Shown here in pieces: positions 1 through 8,848 of a stretch of DNA of 37,231 nt. The stretch is from contig DSAR01000349.1 in the NCBI GenBank assembly GCA_011046405.1, forward strand, positions 1 through 37,231, read 5' to 3'. This DNA is from Chloroflexota bacterium. GTDB lineage: Bacteria > Chloroflexota > Anaerolineae > B4-G1. Below the pieces are notes generated by a model. The model ran no database searches and was not told where the DNA came from. It saw nothing but the letters and a program-made list of their open reading frames with translations. The translations under genes and the position numbers were made by a program. Position 1 is the stretch's first letter. Each line of letters starts with the position of its first letter.

Positions 1-25
1 CATCACCTCCTTCTTTCTCTCCCCA

Positions 26-80
26 CAGCCCCTCTCCCTGATCATTTCCTTTCATCATCTTATCGACGGGAGAGGGGCTG
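26..80. repeat. Inverted repeat / hairpin, 13-bp perfect arms (CAGCCCCTCTCCC / GGGAGAGGGGCTG), possible terminator of an upstream gene
   Basis: Arms at 26-38 and 68-80 are exact reverse complements. A second small hairpin, GGGCCCC-ATAG-GGGGCCC, lies near 103-120. Confidence 0.6.
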
Positions 81-175
81 GTGGGAAAAGAGCGCGTGCC
101 AGGGCCCCATAGGGGGCCCATACGAGGACTTGGCAGACTGCGCAATCTGAAGTAGACTAAGCGCAGGAGGTTTTT

Positions 176-1183
176 ATGCGATCTGAACAAGTCCGCGCGT
201 CGGCTCCCGGGAAAATCATCCTGTTCGGCGAACACGCCGTCGTCTACGGTCGCCCGGCCATTGCAGCACCGGTGACACAGGTCCAGGCCACGGCGACGGT
301 TCAACCTGCCCCACCGGGTGCAGGCTTCACCATCGCCGCTCCCGACATCGGCCAGGTGTTCTCGTTCGCCACGAAAACGAGCACGGCCGCTCCCGATGAC
401 CCGCTCGCCGTCGCTGTCCAACTGGTATTGGCAGATCTCTCGGTCGAAGCGCCCGATGCGACGCTCACTATTCGCTCCACCATCCCCATCGCCAGTGGAC
501 TGGGCAGCGGCGCGGCCGTCGCCACCGCCCTCGTGCGAGCGCTGGCGGCCTATCTCGGCCGTCCCCTGGCCCCAGATCAAATCAGTGCCCTGGTCTACCA
601 GGTGGAAAAGCTCCATCATGGGACACCCAGCGGCATCGACAACACCGTCATCGCCTACGAACAACCCATCTACTTCGTCAGGAAGCCAGCCAAGGACCCC
701 GCTGGCTTCCCAGTTGGCCTCATTGAGCGTCTGATTGTGGGCGCCCCGCTGATCCTGGTCATCGGCGATACCGGGCTCCCCAGCCCCACCAAGCAGATCG
801 TCGCGCAGGTACGGCGCACGCGAGAGCGCGACCCGGCGCGCTGCGATGCACGTCTCGATCAAATCGGCGACGTCGCCGTCTCGGCGCGGCACGCCATCGA
901 GGCCGGCGACGTGGACACGCTGGGGCCGCTGATGGACGAGAACCACGCTCTCCTGATCGAGCTAGGCGTCTCCTCGCCCAAACTCAATGCCGTGGTAGAA
1001 GCGGCCCGCATCGCCGGCGCCATTGGGGCCAAGCTCTCTGGCGCGGGCCATGGCGGCAATATGATCGCCCTGGTGCAAAGGCAGAAAGACGCCGCCGACG
1101 TTATCGAGGCCCTGAAAGAGACCGGCGCCAAAAACGTCATCTGCACGACAATCCAGTCGACCCTTCCGCAGGTTCAAAAATGA
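176..1183 (+). CDS. mvk: Mevalonate kinase (GHMP kinase family)
   Basis: APGKIILFGEHAVVYGRPAIA N-terminus, PIASGLGSGAAVATA ATP-binding motif, KLSGAGHGGNMIAL C-terminal GHMP motif; RBS aggagg upstream. Confidence 0.93.
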   Translation: MRSEQVRASAPGKIILFGEHAVVYGRPAIAAPVTQVQATATVQPAPPGAGFTIAAPDIGQVFSFATKTSTAAPDDPLAVAVQLVLADLSVEAPDATLTIRSTIPIASGLGSGAAVATALVRALAAYLGRPLAPDQISALVYQVEKLHHGTPSGIDNTVIAYEQPIYFVRKPAKDPAGFPVGLIERLIVGAPLILVIGDTGLPSPTKQIVAQVRRTRERDPARCDARLDQIGDVAVSARHAIEAGDVDTLGPLMDENHALLIELGVSSPKLNAVVEAARIAGAIGAKLSGAGHGGNMIALVQRQKDAADVIEALKETGAKNVICTTIQSTLPQVQK

Positions 1184-1187
1184 CCGC

Positions 1188-1233
1188 AAGACTTGCATAC
1201 TTGCAACTTGCACACTTGCAACTTGCACACTTC
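1188..1233. repeat. Short tandem repeat of ACTTGCA / CACTTGCA (7/8-bp units) between mvk and the IPK gene
   Basis: acttgcatacttgcaacttgcacacttgcaacttgcacactt read directly. Confidence 0.85.
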
Positions 1234-1237
1234 AACC

Positions 1238-2053
1238 ATGCAAAACATCATCTTTCTAAAATTGGGCGGATCGCTCATCACCGATAAGACACAGGCCTAC
1301 ACCGTCGAAACCCGGCGCCTCGCGCGCCTGGCGGAGGAAGTCGGTCAGGCCCTGGACAAGAACGCCGGTCTGAAATTGCTCCTCGGTCATGGCTCGGGGT
1401 CATTCGGGCATTGGGCGGCCAAGCCCTACGACACCCGTCACGGCGTCGAGACGGCCGCACAGTGGCGCGGTTACGCCGAGGTCGCTGCGGCCGCCGCTCA
1501 CCTCAACCACATCGTGACCCAAGCTTTCTGCAGCGCCGGTGTGCCGGTATGGAGCCTACAACCCTCGGCATCGGCCCGGTGTCACGATTACGTCCTGCAA
1601 CACCTGGACGTCCATCCCATTCACGCCGCCCTGGCGCGCGATCTCGTCCCATTGGTCTACGGCGACGTGGCCCTGGACGACGTGCACGGCGGCACCATTA
1701 TCTCGACCGAGGACATCTTCCTGTTTCTGGCCCATCACTTGCGCCCGACACGCATCCTGCTGCTGGGGCAGGTCGATGGCGTGTTGGATAGTGAAGGCCG
1801 CGTCATCCCCCGCATCACGCCTGCCGATCTCCCCGCCATCCAACAGGCGCTGTCCGGCTCGGCCGGCGTCGACGTCACCGGCGGCATGACCGACAAGGTC
1901 TCGCGGATGATCGAATTGGTGCAAGGTCTCCCGGCGACTTGCGTGCACATCCTCAACGGCGCCCGACCGGGCGCTCTGCGACGAACGCTCCTCGACCCCG
2001 CAATCGACACAGGCACGCGCATCTACGCTCCGCCCAAAGACGAGGATCACTAA
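1238..2053 (+). CDS. Isopentenyl phosphate kinase (amino acid kinase family)
   Basis: MQNIIFLKLGGSLITDK N-terminus, LLGHGSGSFGHWAA (catalytic-His type motif), DVTGGMTDKVSRM. The start at 1238 is preferred over 1193 because the upstream extension translates the tandem repeat. Confidence 0.9.
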   Translation: MQNIIFLKLGGSLITDKTQAYTVETRRLARLAEEVGQALDKNAGLKLLLGHGSGSFGHWAAKPYDTRHGVETAAQWRGYAEVAAAAAHLNHIVTQAFCSAGVPVWSLQPSASARCHDYVLQHLDVHPIHAALARDLVPLVYGDVALDDVHGGTIISTEDIFLFLAHHLRPTRILLLGQVDGVLDSEGRVIPRITPADLPAIQQALSGSAGVDVTGGMTDKVSRMIELVQGLPATCVHILNGARPGALRRTLLDPAIDTGTRIYAPPKDEDH

Positions 2054-2069
2054 TCCCACGTGCTTCCCA

Positions 2070-2096
2070 TCTTGCAACTTGCACACTTGCACACTT
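2070..2096. repeat. Second copy of the (ACTTGCA)n tandem repeat, directly 3' of the IPK gene
   Basis: tcttgcaacttgcacacttgcacactta read directly. Confidence 0.8.
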
Positions 2097-2099
2097 AGA

Positions 2100-2128
2100 T
2101 TGACACAAGCGCCTCGCTCGGTTATAAT
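2100..2128 (+). promoter_or_regulatory. Perfect consensus sigma70-type promoter (TTGACA-N17-TATAAT) upstream of secD
   Basis: TTGACA 2100-2105, 17-nt spacer, TATAAT 2123-2128. Confidence 0.85.
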
Positions 2129-2197
2129 CCCCAACGTTTGCGTTCGTTTTCATACAAACAAACAGGAGAAGAAAAAAAGCACCGAAAGGATCCCCTT

Positions 2198-4273
2198 ATG
2201 AAACAATCAGAATCATGGCGATTCGCCATCATCATACTTATCGCGCTCGTAGCGCTGTACGTGAGCCTGGACATTGAGCACCCTCAATGGGTGAAAAATC
2301 TGGCTTTCTGGCAGCCGGCCGCGCACAGGGACATCGCCCTGCGCCTGGGGCTCGACCTGCAAGGCGGTCTCAAGGTGCTGCTGGCCGCCCAGGCGCCGGA
2401 GGGAGAGGAGATCGATCCCGGCTCGATACAGGAAGTGAGACGAATCATCGAGAGCCGGGTCAACGCCCTGGGATTGACCGAGCCAGTCGTCCAGTCGCAG
2501 GGGGAACGGCGTATCATCGTCGAGCTGCCCGGCATCGAGAACCCCGAGCTGGCGGTAGAGACGATCAAAGATACCGCCCTGCTAGAATTCGTCGACGTTG
2601 GGCGCATGTGGCTGGAACCGGGGGCCGTCATCACGACGACCGAAGGCCCCCCCACTTTTGGCGTGTCCGGCGTCGAAGAAACGGCGTTGATCCTCTCCGA
2701 GGAAGACGCTATGCCAACAACCGTCCTGCCCACACCCACGGAACCCACAGCGGTTGAGGAGACCGTGGAGGAGCGGGATCTCCCGCCCATGCCCGAAGAT
2801 CCTGCCGAGCGGGCCGATATGTACAGCGCCCCGCCCGAGATGCAGATCGACGTCGGGCAGACCTACACCGCCACGATCTCCACCGCCAAGGGAGACATCG
2901 TCGTCCAACTCGATCCCCAGGCAGCGCCCCTGACCGTCAACAACTTCGTTTTCCTATCCCAACAGGGGTTCTACGACGGGCTGACCTTCCACCGCGTCGA
3001 ACCGGGCTTCGTCATCCAGGGCGGCGATCCGTTGGGGACCGGCGGCGGCGGCCCGGGATATACCGTGCCCGCCGAAATCGGCCTGCCACATACCAAGGGC
3101 GCCATCGCCACCGCTCGCCTGGGGGATCAGATGAACCCGGAACGCGCGTCCAGCGGAAGTCAATTCTACATCGCGTTAGAAGCGTTACCCCAGTTGGACA
3201 ACGCCTACACGGTCTTTGGCCAGGTCGTCGAGGGGATGGACGTCGTCGAGTCGATCGAGATTGGCGACGTCATTCAGAACGTCAGCATCGTTGACGAAGA
3301 CGGAGAGGCGCCTGTTCCAGCCGATACAGTGACCGATCCAACGGTCGAGACGCCCCCGTCGCCAGCGACGACGCCGCAGACGAACGGCGAAGCAATCGTC
3401 TACGAGACGATATTGACCGGTGATCAGTTGACCGGGGTGGATCTAAACGTCTCGCCACAGAACGAGTTCATCGTCAGCATCGCGTGGAACGATGAGGCCG
3501 CCGAGATCTTTTACGAGTATACTGCGGCCCACGTCGGGCAACATCTCTGTATCCTGCTCGACAAGACCGTCATATCCTGTCCACGCATCAACCAGCCCAT
3601 CCCGGGCGGACAGGCCTCCATCACCGGCAACTTCACTCTCGAAGAAGCCCGCCGGCTGGCGCTCCAATTGCGTTACGGCGCCTTGCCCGTCCCGATGCAT
3701 GTCGAGAGTTTCAACCGCATCGGCGCCACGCTGGGTTCCGAATCGGTGGAAAGGTCGATTCGCGCCGGCCTCGTCGGTCTATCTATCGTCCTGTTCTTCA
3801 TGCTGGTCTATTACAGAATTCCCGGCGTGTTGGCCAACTTCGCGCTCATCATTTACGTGTTGATCAACATCGCAGTCTACAAACTCGCCCCGATCACGCT
3901 CACCCTGCCCGGGATCGCCGGGTTCATCCTATCGGCTGGGATGGCGGTAGACGCCAACATCCTCATCTTCGAGCGGCTGAAAGAGGAGTTGCGGCGGGGG
4001 CGACGGCTGATGACGGCAATCGAGATCGGTTTCGACCGGGCGTGGCCCTCGATCCGCGATGGTCAGCTTTCCAACCTCATCATCTGTGGCATTCTCTTCT
4101 TCTTTGGCAGCAATTTCGGCGCCAGTATCGTCAAAGGGTTCGCCATTACGCTGGCTATCGGCACGGTGATCAATATCTTCACGGCGGTCTTCGCTACCCG
4201 CACCTTCGTCCGTCAATTCGCGGCCTTGGCTGGCGATTGGCTCGCCGAGCACGAGAGGTTACTAGGAGTATAG
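2198..4273 (+). CDS. secD: Protein translocase subunit SecD with an inserted cyclophilin-type peptidyl-prolyl isomerase domain
   Basis: SecD: LRLGLDLQGGLKVLL, RRIIESRVNALGLTEPVVQSQG, ASITGNFTLEEARRLALQLRYGALPVP, GMAVDANILIFERLKEEL. Cyclophilin: LTFHRVEPGFVIQGGDPLGTGGGGPGY, SSGSQFYIAL, LDNAYTVFGQV. Start 2198 (MKQSESW) after a gaaagga RBS is preferred over 2138. Confidence 0.94.
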   Translation: MKQSESWRFAIIILIALVALYVSLDIEHPQWVKNLAFWQPAAHRDIALRLGLDLQGGLKVLLAAQAPEGEEIDPGSIQEVRRIIESRVNALGLTEPVVQSQGERRIIVELPGIENPELAVETIKDTALLEFVDVGRMWLEPGAVITTTEGPPTFGVSGVEETALILSEEDAMPTTVLPTPTEPTAVEETVEERDLPPMPEDPAERADMYSAPPEMQIDVGQTYTATISTAKGDIVVQLDPQAAPLTVNNFVFLSQQGFYDGLTFHRVEPGFVIQGGDPLGTGGGGPGYTVPAEIGLPHTKGAIATARLGDQMNPERASSGSQFYIALEALPQLDNAYTVFGQVVEGMDVVESIEIGDVIQNVSIVDEDGEAPVPADTVTDPTVETPPSPATTPQTNGEAIVYETILTGDQLTGVDLNVSPQNEFIVSIAWNDEAAEIFYEYTAAHVGQHLCILLDKTVISCPRINQPIPGGQASITGNFTLEEARRLALQLRYGALPVPMHVESFNRIGATLGSESVERSIRAGLVGLSIVLFFMLVYYRIPGVLANFALIIYVLINIAVYKLAPITLTLPGIAGFILSAGMAVDANILIFERLKEELRRGRRLMTAIEIGFDRAWPSIRDGQLSNLIICGILFFFGSNFGASIVKGFAITLAIGTVINIFTAVFATRTFVRQFAALAGDWLAEHERLLGV
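2855..3310 (+). other. Cyclophilin-type PPIase domain inside SecD (domain boundaries approximate)
   Basis: Continuous reading frame from TYTATISTAKGDIVVQLDPQAAPLTVNNFVFL to VVEGMDVVESIEIGDVI, flanked by acidic/Pro/Thr-rich linkers. Confidence 0.9.
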
Positions 4274-4275
4274 TT

Positions 4276-5220
4276 ATGTTCAATATCGTAGAAAAACGAC
4301 GTTGGTTCTTTGTCATCGCAGCCATCACGATGCTGTTGTCGGTCGCTGTGATGCTCGTCTCCACCGCTCGCTTCGGCCAACCGATGCGTATTGGCATCGA
4401 CTTCACCGGCGGGAGCATCTTCGTCCTTCAATTCGACCCCAGCGCTGAAGGAGAACGAGAGGAAATCATCCGTTCCGTCTTCGTCGACTATGGACTGGAG
4501 GGGGCCATCGTACAGCAATTGGGCGACCCGGAAGAACATAGGTGGCAAATTCGCACCCGTGAAGTCACCGCTGACGAGGTCAATGACATCCTGGGGGCGT
4601 TGGATGAACAGGTAGGACAGATCGACCGCGACGCGATCACATTCGATACGGTCGAACCGACCGTCGGCGGCGAGGTGGCCCGGGCGGCGGGATTGGCCAT
4701 CCTGGTCGCCGCCGTCATCATCATCCTGTTCATATGGTTCTCCTTCCGGCGCGTCCCGAATGCGATTCGCTACGGGGTCTGCACCATCTCTGGCATGCTC
4801 TACAATCTGATCATTTCCTTTGGATTCTATTCGCTGATGGGCATCGTCGCCGGGTGGGAAGTCGACGCCCTCTTCCTCACTGCCATCCTGACCGTGATCG
4901 GGTTCTCGGTACAGGACGTGATCGTCGTCTTCGACCGCATCCGCGAGAACATCCCCCTGCGCCGAAGCGAACCTTACGAAACGGTGGTCAATCGCTCGAT
5001 CCTGGAGACGATCCACCGCTCGTTGGCCACCGAGCTCAACGCTATGTTCGTGATGGTCGCCATCATCCTCTTCGGGGGAGCGACCATCAAGCCCTTCATC
5101 GCCACGATGTTGGTCGGTATGCTCAGCGAGACCTTCTCGGCTATCTTCATCGCCGTGCCGCTGCTGGTCGTCTGGGAAAAGGCATCTGAACAACGCGCCA
5201 AATTGCAAGCGCGGGCCTAA
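4276..5220 (+). CDS. secF: Protein translocase subunit SecF
   Basis: MRIGIDFTGGSIFVLQF, SVQDVIVVFDRIRENI, RSILETIHRSLATELNAMFVMVAIILFGGATIKPF. ATG at 4276, 2 nt after the secD stop. Confidence 0.94.
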   Translation: MFNIVEKRRWFFVIAAITMLLSVAVMLVSTARFGQPMRIGIDFTGGSIFVLQFDPSAEGEREEIIRSVFVDYGLEGAIVQQLGDPEEHRWQIRTREVTADEVNDILGALDEQVGQIDRDAITFDTVEPTVGGEVARAAGLAILVAAVIIILFIWFSFRRVPNAIRYGVCTISGMLYNLIISFGFYSLMGIVAGWEVDALFLTAILTVIGFSVQDVIVVFDRIRENIPLRRSEPYETVVNRSILETIHRSLATELNAMFVMVAIILFGGATIKPFIATMLVGMLSETFSAIFIAVPLLVVWEKASEQRAKLQARA

Positions 5221-5252
5221 CGCGGGCCTGGGAGCCATCGCTTTAGTGAAGC

Positions 5253-5285
5253 AGAAACCAGGTTTTTTCGAAAAACCTGGTTTCT
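5253..5285. terminator. Perfect 15-bp-arm hairpin AGAAACCAGGTTTTT-TCG-AAAAACCTGGTTTCT between secF and xth
   Basis: Exact inverted repeat. The position downstream of secF fits a terminator or an intergenic palindromic repeat. Confidence 0.65.
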
Positions 5286-5319
5286 CCTGTCATGGGAGTT
5301 AGATTCGGAGGTCAGCCCA

Positions 5320-6102
5320 ATGTCCGATACCATCACCCTGCTATCCTGGAACGTCAACGGCATCCGCGCTTGTTACCGCAAGGGTTTCCTGGACTGGCTA
5401 TTTAACGCGCAGCCCAACGTGCTCGGCCTGCAAGAAACCCGGGCTGAAGCACACCAGCTTCCCCAGAAACTCGCGCAACCCGAGGGATACCAGGGTTACT
5501 GGAACCACTCACGTCGCAAAAAAGGATACAGCGGCACTGGCCTGCTCACCCAGATCGAAGCGTTGGACGTTCAATTTGGATTGGGAATCGAGGAATTCGA
5601 CCAGGAGGGCCGCACGATCATCGCTCAATATTCATCGTTCACCCTGCTCAACTGCTACTTCCCCAACGGTGGGCGTGACCTCAAGCGCGTGCCCTTCAAG
5701 ATGGCCTTCTACGACGCTTTCCTGGAAAAATGTGAACGGCTCCGCGCCCAGGGGCACGCGATCATCTTCTGTGGCGACGTAAACACTGCCCACCGCGAAA
5801 TCGATCTGGCTCACCCAAAGGCGAACGAGAAAAACACCGGCTTTCTGCCGGAAGAGCGGGCCTGGATCGACGCGGTCGTAGCCGCCGGGTACGTGGATAC
5901 TTTCCGTCACTTCTACCCGGATTTGACCGAGCAATATACCTGGTGGTCGATGCCCACCCGGGCTCGAGAACGGAATGTAGGCTGGCGCATTGACTACTTC
6001 TTCGCTGCCGAGGAGGTGATGGAGCGAATCACCGATGCCTTCATCCTGGCGGATGTGATGGGCAGCGACCATTGTCCGGTAGGGTTGAGGCTTCGCGTGT
6101 GA
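5320..6102 (+). CDS. xth: Exodeoxyribonuclease III (AP endonuclease, EEP family)
   Basis: LLSWNVNGIRACYRKGF, LGLQETRAE, CGDVNTAHREIDLAHPKANEKNTGFLPEERAW, WRIDYFF, GSDHCPVGLRL. Confidence 0.94.
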   Translation: MSDTITLLSWNVNGIRACYRKGFLDWLFNAQPNVLGLQETRAEAHQLPQKLAQPEGYQGYWNHSRRKKGYSGTGLLTQIEALDVQFGLGIEEFDQEGRTIIAQYSSFTLLNCYFPNGGRDLKRVPFKMAFYDAFLEKCERLRAQGHAIIFCGDVNTAHREIDLAHPKANEKNTGFLPEERAWIDAVVAAGYVDTFRHFYPDLTEQYTWWSMPTRARERNVGWRIDYFFAAEEVMERITDAFILADVMGSDHCPVGLRLRV

Positions 6103-6124
6103 GATCGTCTTTTTGTTGGGGAGC

Positions 6125-7066
6125 CTAATCGGGCAGATCCGGATAGACGTCTATCACCTTCCGCCCGCCGACGACCGACTGGGCCGCTACCCGACCCTTG
6201 ACCGAAGCAGGGTCCAACGTCACACCGGCGATCTGGCTCACGTTTTCTGTCAGGGACGCCAGAGGCAGAGCCAGCCCGATCAGCGTGCGGGATTCGTTCA
6301 CGACGAATCGCGGCCTGCCAGCCGAGACCAGGCGTAACTGGGCGGCGTCCCAAACCAGGAAGTACGGTTCGTAATTGCCGCTGGCCTCGTTGTATGAGAC
6401 GCCGATAGCGGCCTCGTACCCCAGGTCGGGATTGACGAGAACCGTAGCGGGCGGACGACCGCTCGTTTGATCCCCATCCACGTCTAACACGAAGACCCAA
6501 TCGGTGAAAGCGGCCGGCGGATCGGGGATCGGGTCGTATAGAGAGACCCACAACAGCACATCTCCCTCATTGGCCCACTCGATGAGTTCTGCCGGTGTGC
6601 CATCCGTCGGCTGAAGCGAAACCAGCAAATCGGCCCCCACATTGGCAGCCTGGATATCCACGCCACCGGGAAATGCTGCAACCGGTTCGCTTGTGTCGTA
6701 GATTATCACGTCTCCCCGGGCATCAGCGGATGAGATAGCCGGGGAAGACGGAAGCGTTGGGGATACCACGGCAGGCGAAGGAGACACCGGAACAGTTGGA
6801 GATTGCGTGGGCATTGGGGTATCGGTGGACACAGTTGAAGCCGGCGTTGGCGGCGTCGGCGTGCTAGATGCGGGCGTTATCGTGAGCCCCCCGGATGCAA
6901 GCATAGCGGTCGCGGTTGGGGCCGGTTCACCCTCTGACGTGGATCGCGAGTACGTGTACGCAACCAATACCACGCCAAGACACAGGGTGAGCACGACGAT
7001 GCTCAACACGACGGCCCAAAGCTCTTTCGTCTGCTGCTGGGCCACGATTCGTTGATATTCACGCAT
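6125..7066 (-). CDS. Membrane-anchored hypothetical protein with N-terminal TM, Pro/Thr/Ser-rich linker and a beta-rich extracytoplasmic domain
   Basis: Intact 313-aa ORF; TM segment ELWAVVLSIVVLTLCLGVVLVAYTY followed by a TPTPPTPAST-type linker. Confidence 0.7.
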   Translation of the reverse strand: MREYQRIVAQQQTKELWAVVLSIVVLTLCLGVVLVAYTYSRSTSEGEPAPTATAMLASGGLTITPASSTPTPPTPASTVSTDTPMPTQSPTVPVSPSPAVVSPTLPSSPAISSADARGDVIIYDTSEPVAAFPGGVDIQAANVGADLLVSLQPTDGTPAELIEWANEGDVLLWVSLYDPIPDPPAAFTDWVFVLDVDGDQTSGRPPATVLVNPDLGYEAAIGVSYNEASGNYEPYFLVWDAAQLRLVSAGRPRFVVNESRTLIGLALPLASLTENVSQIAGVTLDPASVKGRVAAQSVVGGRKVIDVYPDLPD

Positions 7067-7301
7067 AGGCTAGTTACTCCAATTCGTGTCGTTTGTCTAT
7101 TCGGGAGATTCGTGATCTCACACGATCTCAAAAATGTCCGCCAGCGAATTCAGTCAAAGGCAAAAATCTGACAGTCAGTTGGTCTCATTATAATGAAGCC
7201 TATAAGAAACGTCAACTTGAGTCCTCCTCAGGCAATTCGTCGTGCAGCGATGAAAAATCATGCCATATACCCACCAACCTGATCCAGGGCAAACGACCCA
7301 A

Positions 7302-8831
7302 ATGACCGACAAGAAAAGTCCCGGATGTTTCACCGGTGTATTCACGGCTTTCCTGTTGTTGGGGTTCATCACCATCGGCGCTTTCGCCTTCTGGACCATC
7401 AAGCAGGTCGTCCTGGCACCTTACGAGACCCGTATCTACCCCAACGTCTACGTGAGCGGCGCAGGTCTCGCCGTTAACCTGGGTGCTTTGACGGTGGAAG
7501 AAGCGAGCGCCGTCCTCTCCGGACATCCCCTCGATGCCACAGCGACGCTCAAATTCAGCGACGGGGAGCACACCTGGGAAATCGCCTGGTCAGATATGGA
7601 GGTACAGTTGGATGCCGGTGCAACAGCCCAGGCTGCCTTTGCCGTCGGCCGGGAGAACCTGGATCTACAAACGTTCATCCACATGCAAAGAGGAAGCTAC
7701 GAAGTTGCGCCCGTTTTCACCCTGGACACCGGCAAAGCACGAATTGCCCTCGAAGATCTGGCGCGCCACGTTGCTCTCGCCCCCATCGACGCCACACTCC
7801 GGTTGGAGGGAGAGACGTTGATCGCCGCGCCGGGCCAACCGGGGCGCGCGCTCGACGTCGAGGCCACGTTGGAAAACGTATCCGCCACCATCACCCACCT
7901 GGGTCCCGATAACCGCTTCGCGCTGAAATTCGTCTCGATACCGCCCCAACAGGTCGACGTCGATGCAGCCAAAGCCCAGGCCGAGGATATGTTGGAGCGC
8001 CAGGTGCAAATCGCCGCGCACGACTGCTTCACAGGCGAAACCTTCGAGTGGACGTTAAAACGCGATACCTTGATCACTTGGCTGCGCGTGGAGGCGGCGG
8101 AAGACGGCAACGGCCCCCTCGTTCGAGTCGATGAGCAAGCTGTCTTCACGACGCTGGAAACGCTGGCCGCTTCGATTGGCGAGGGACGCGGGCTCGACGC
8201 CAACGAGGCGACCCGACAGGTCCTGGAGACCTTCCAGTCCGGCGGCGGCGCGGTGGACCTGAGAGTGACACACCCACCCCGCACGTACACCGTCCAAGCC
8301 GGCGACGACCTCAGCCTCATCGCCCACAAGTTTGGTATGCCGCCGGGCCTGATCGCCGAGGCTAACCCCGGCATTGATCCTGATTGGCTCTTCGTCGGTC
8401 AGGAGATCACCATCCCATCGGAAGACATCCTGCGGCCCTACCGACCGGTACCCGCTAAGCAGATCGAAATCAGCATCGAAGATCAACGCTTGCGGGTCTA
8501 CGAAAACGAGCAATTGCTCCACGATTGGCCCGTGTCGACCGGCATCGCGAGTTCGCCCACTTACGTTGGCCGGTTCCAGGTACTTGGCAAGAACGAGAAC
8601 GCCTACGCCAGCCAATGGGATCTGTGGATGCCTCACTTCATCGCCATCTACCGCGCCGGCGGCGACACGTACAACGGCATTCACGCCCTGCCTATCCTGT
8701 CGAACGGCCAGCGTTTGTGGGAAGGATCGTTAGGTTCGCCTGCTTCCTACGGGTGCATCATTCTGGGGATCGAGGAGGCCGAAACGCTCTTCAATTGGGT
8801 CGAAATCGGCGTGCCGGTGACCGTCGAGTGA
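7302..8831 (+). CDS. L,D-transpeptidase (YkuD) with N-terminal TM, YoaR-like putative peptidoglycan-binding region and LysM domain
   Basis: RTYTVQAGDDLSLIAHKFGMPPGLIAEANPGI...GQEITIP (LysM); IEISIEDQRLRVYENEQLLHDWPVSTG...ASYGCIILG (YkuD). The alternative start at 7260 is also open. Confidence 0.85.
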   Translation: MTDKKSPGCFTGVFTAFLLLGFITIGAFAFWTIKQVVLAPYETRIYPNVYVSGAGLAVNLGALTVEEASAVLSGHPLDATATLKFSDGEHTWEIAWSDMEVQLDAGATAQAAFAVGRENLDLQTFIHMQRGSYEVAPVFTLDTGKARIALEDLARHVALAPIDATLRLEGETLIAAPGQPGRALDVEATLENVSATITHLGPDNRFALKFVSIPPQQVDVDAAKAQAEDMLERQVQIAAHDCFTGETFEWTLKRDTLITWLRVEAAEDGNGPLVRVDEQAVFTTLETLAASIGEGRGLDANEATRQVLETFQSGGGAVDLRVTHPPRTYTVQAGDDLSLIAHKFGMPPGLIAEANPGIDPDWLFVGQEITIPSEDILRPYRPVPAKQIEISIEDQRLRVYENEQLLHDWPVSTGIASSPTYVGRFQVLGKNENAYASQWDLWMPHFIAIYRAGGDTYNGIHALPILSNGQRLWEGSLGSPASYGCIILGIEEAETLFNWVEIGVPVTVE

Positions 8832-8848
8832 CGTGGCGTGTACTCAGT

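Noticed and set aside
1193-1237. Extended IPK N-terminus MHTCNLHTCNLHTST
   Set aside because: It translates the intergenic tandem repeat; the conserved N-terminus begins at MQNIIFLKLGGS.
4042-4275. Extended SecF start overlapping secD
   Set aside because: Out-of-frame overlap with conserved SecD sequence; ATG 4276 matches the normal SecF N-terminus.
4213-5238. 341-aa minus-strand ORF opposite secF
   Set aside because: Asp/Glu/Gly-rich shadow frame; the sense strand is clear SecF.
7189-7194. TATAAT within CATTATAATG as a divergent promoter between 7066 and 7260
   Set aside because: The nearest -35-like hexamer (CTGACA) is only 15 nt away; too weak to list as a feature.
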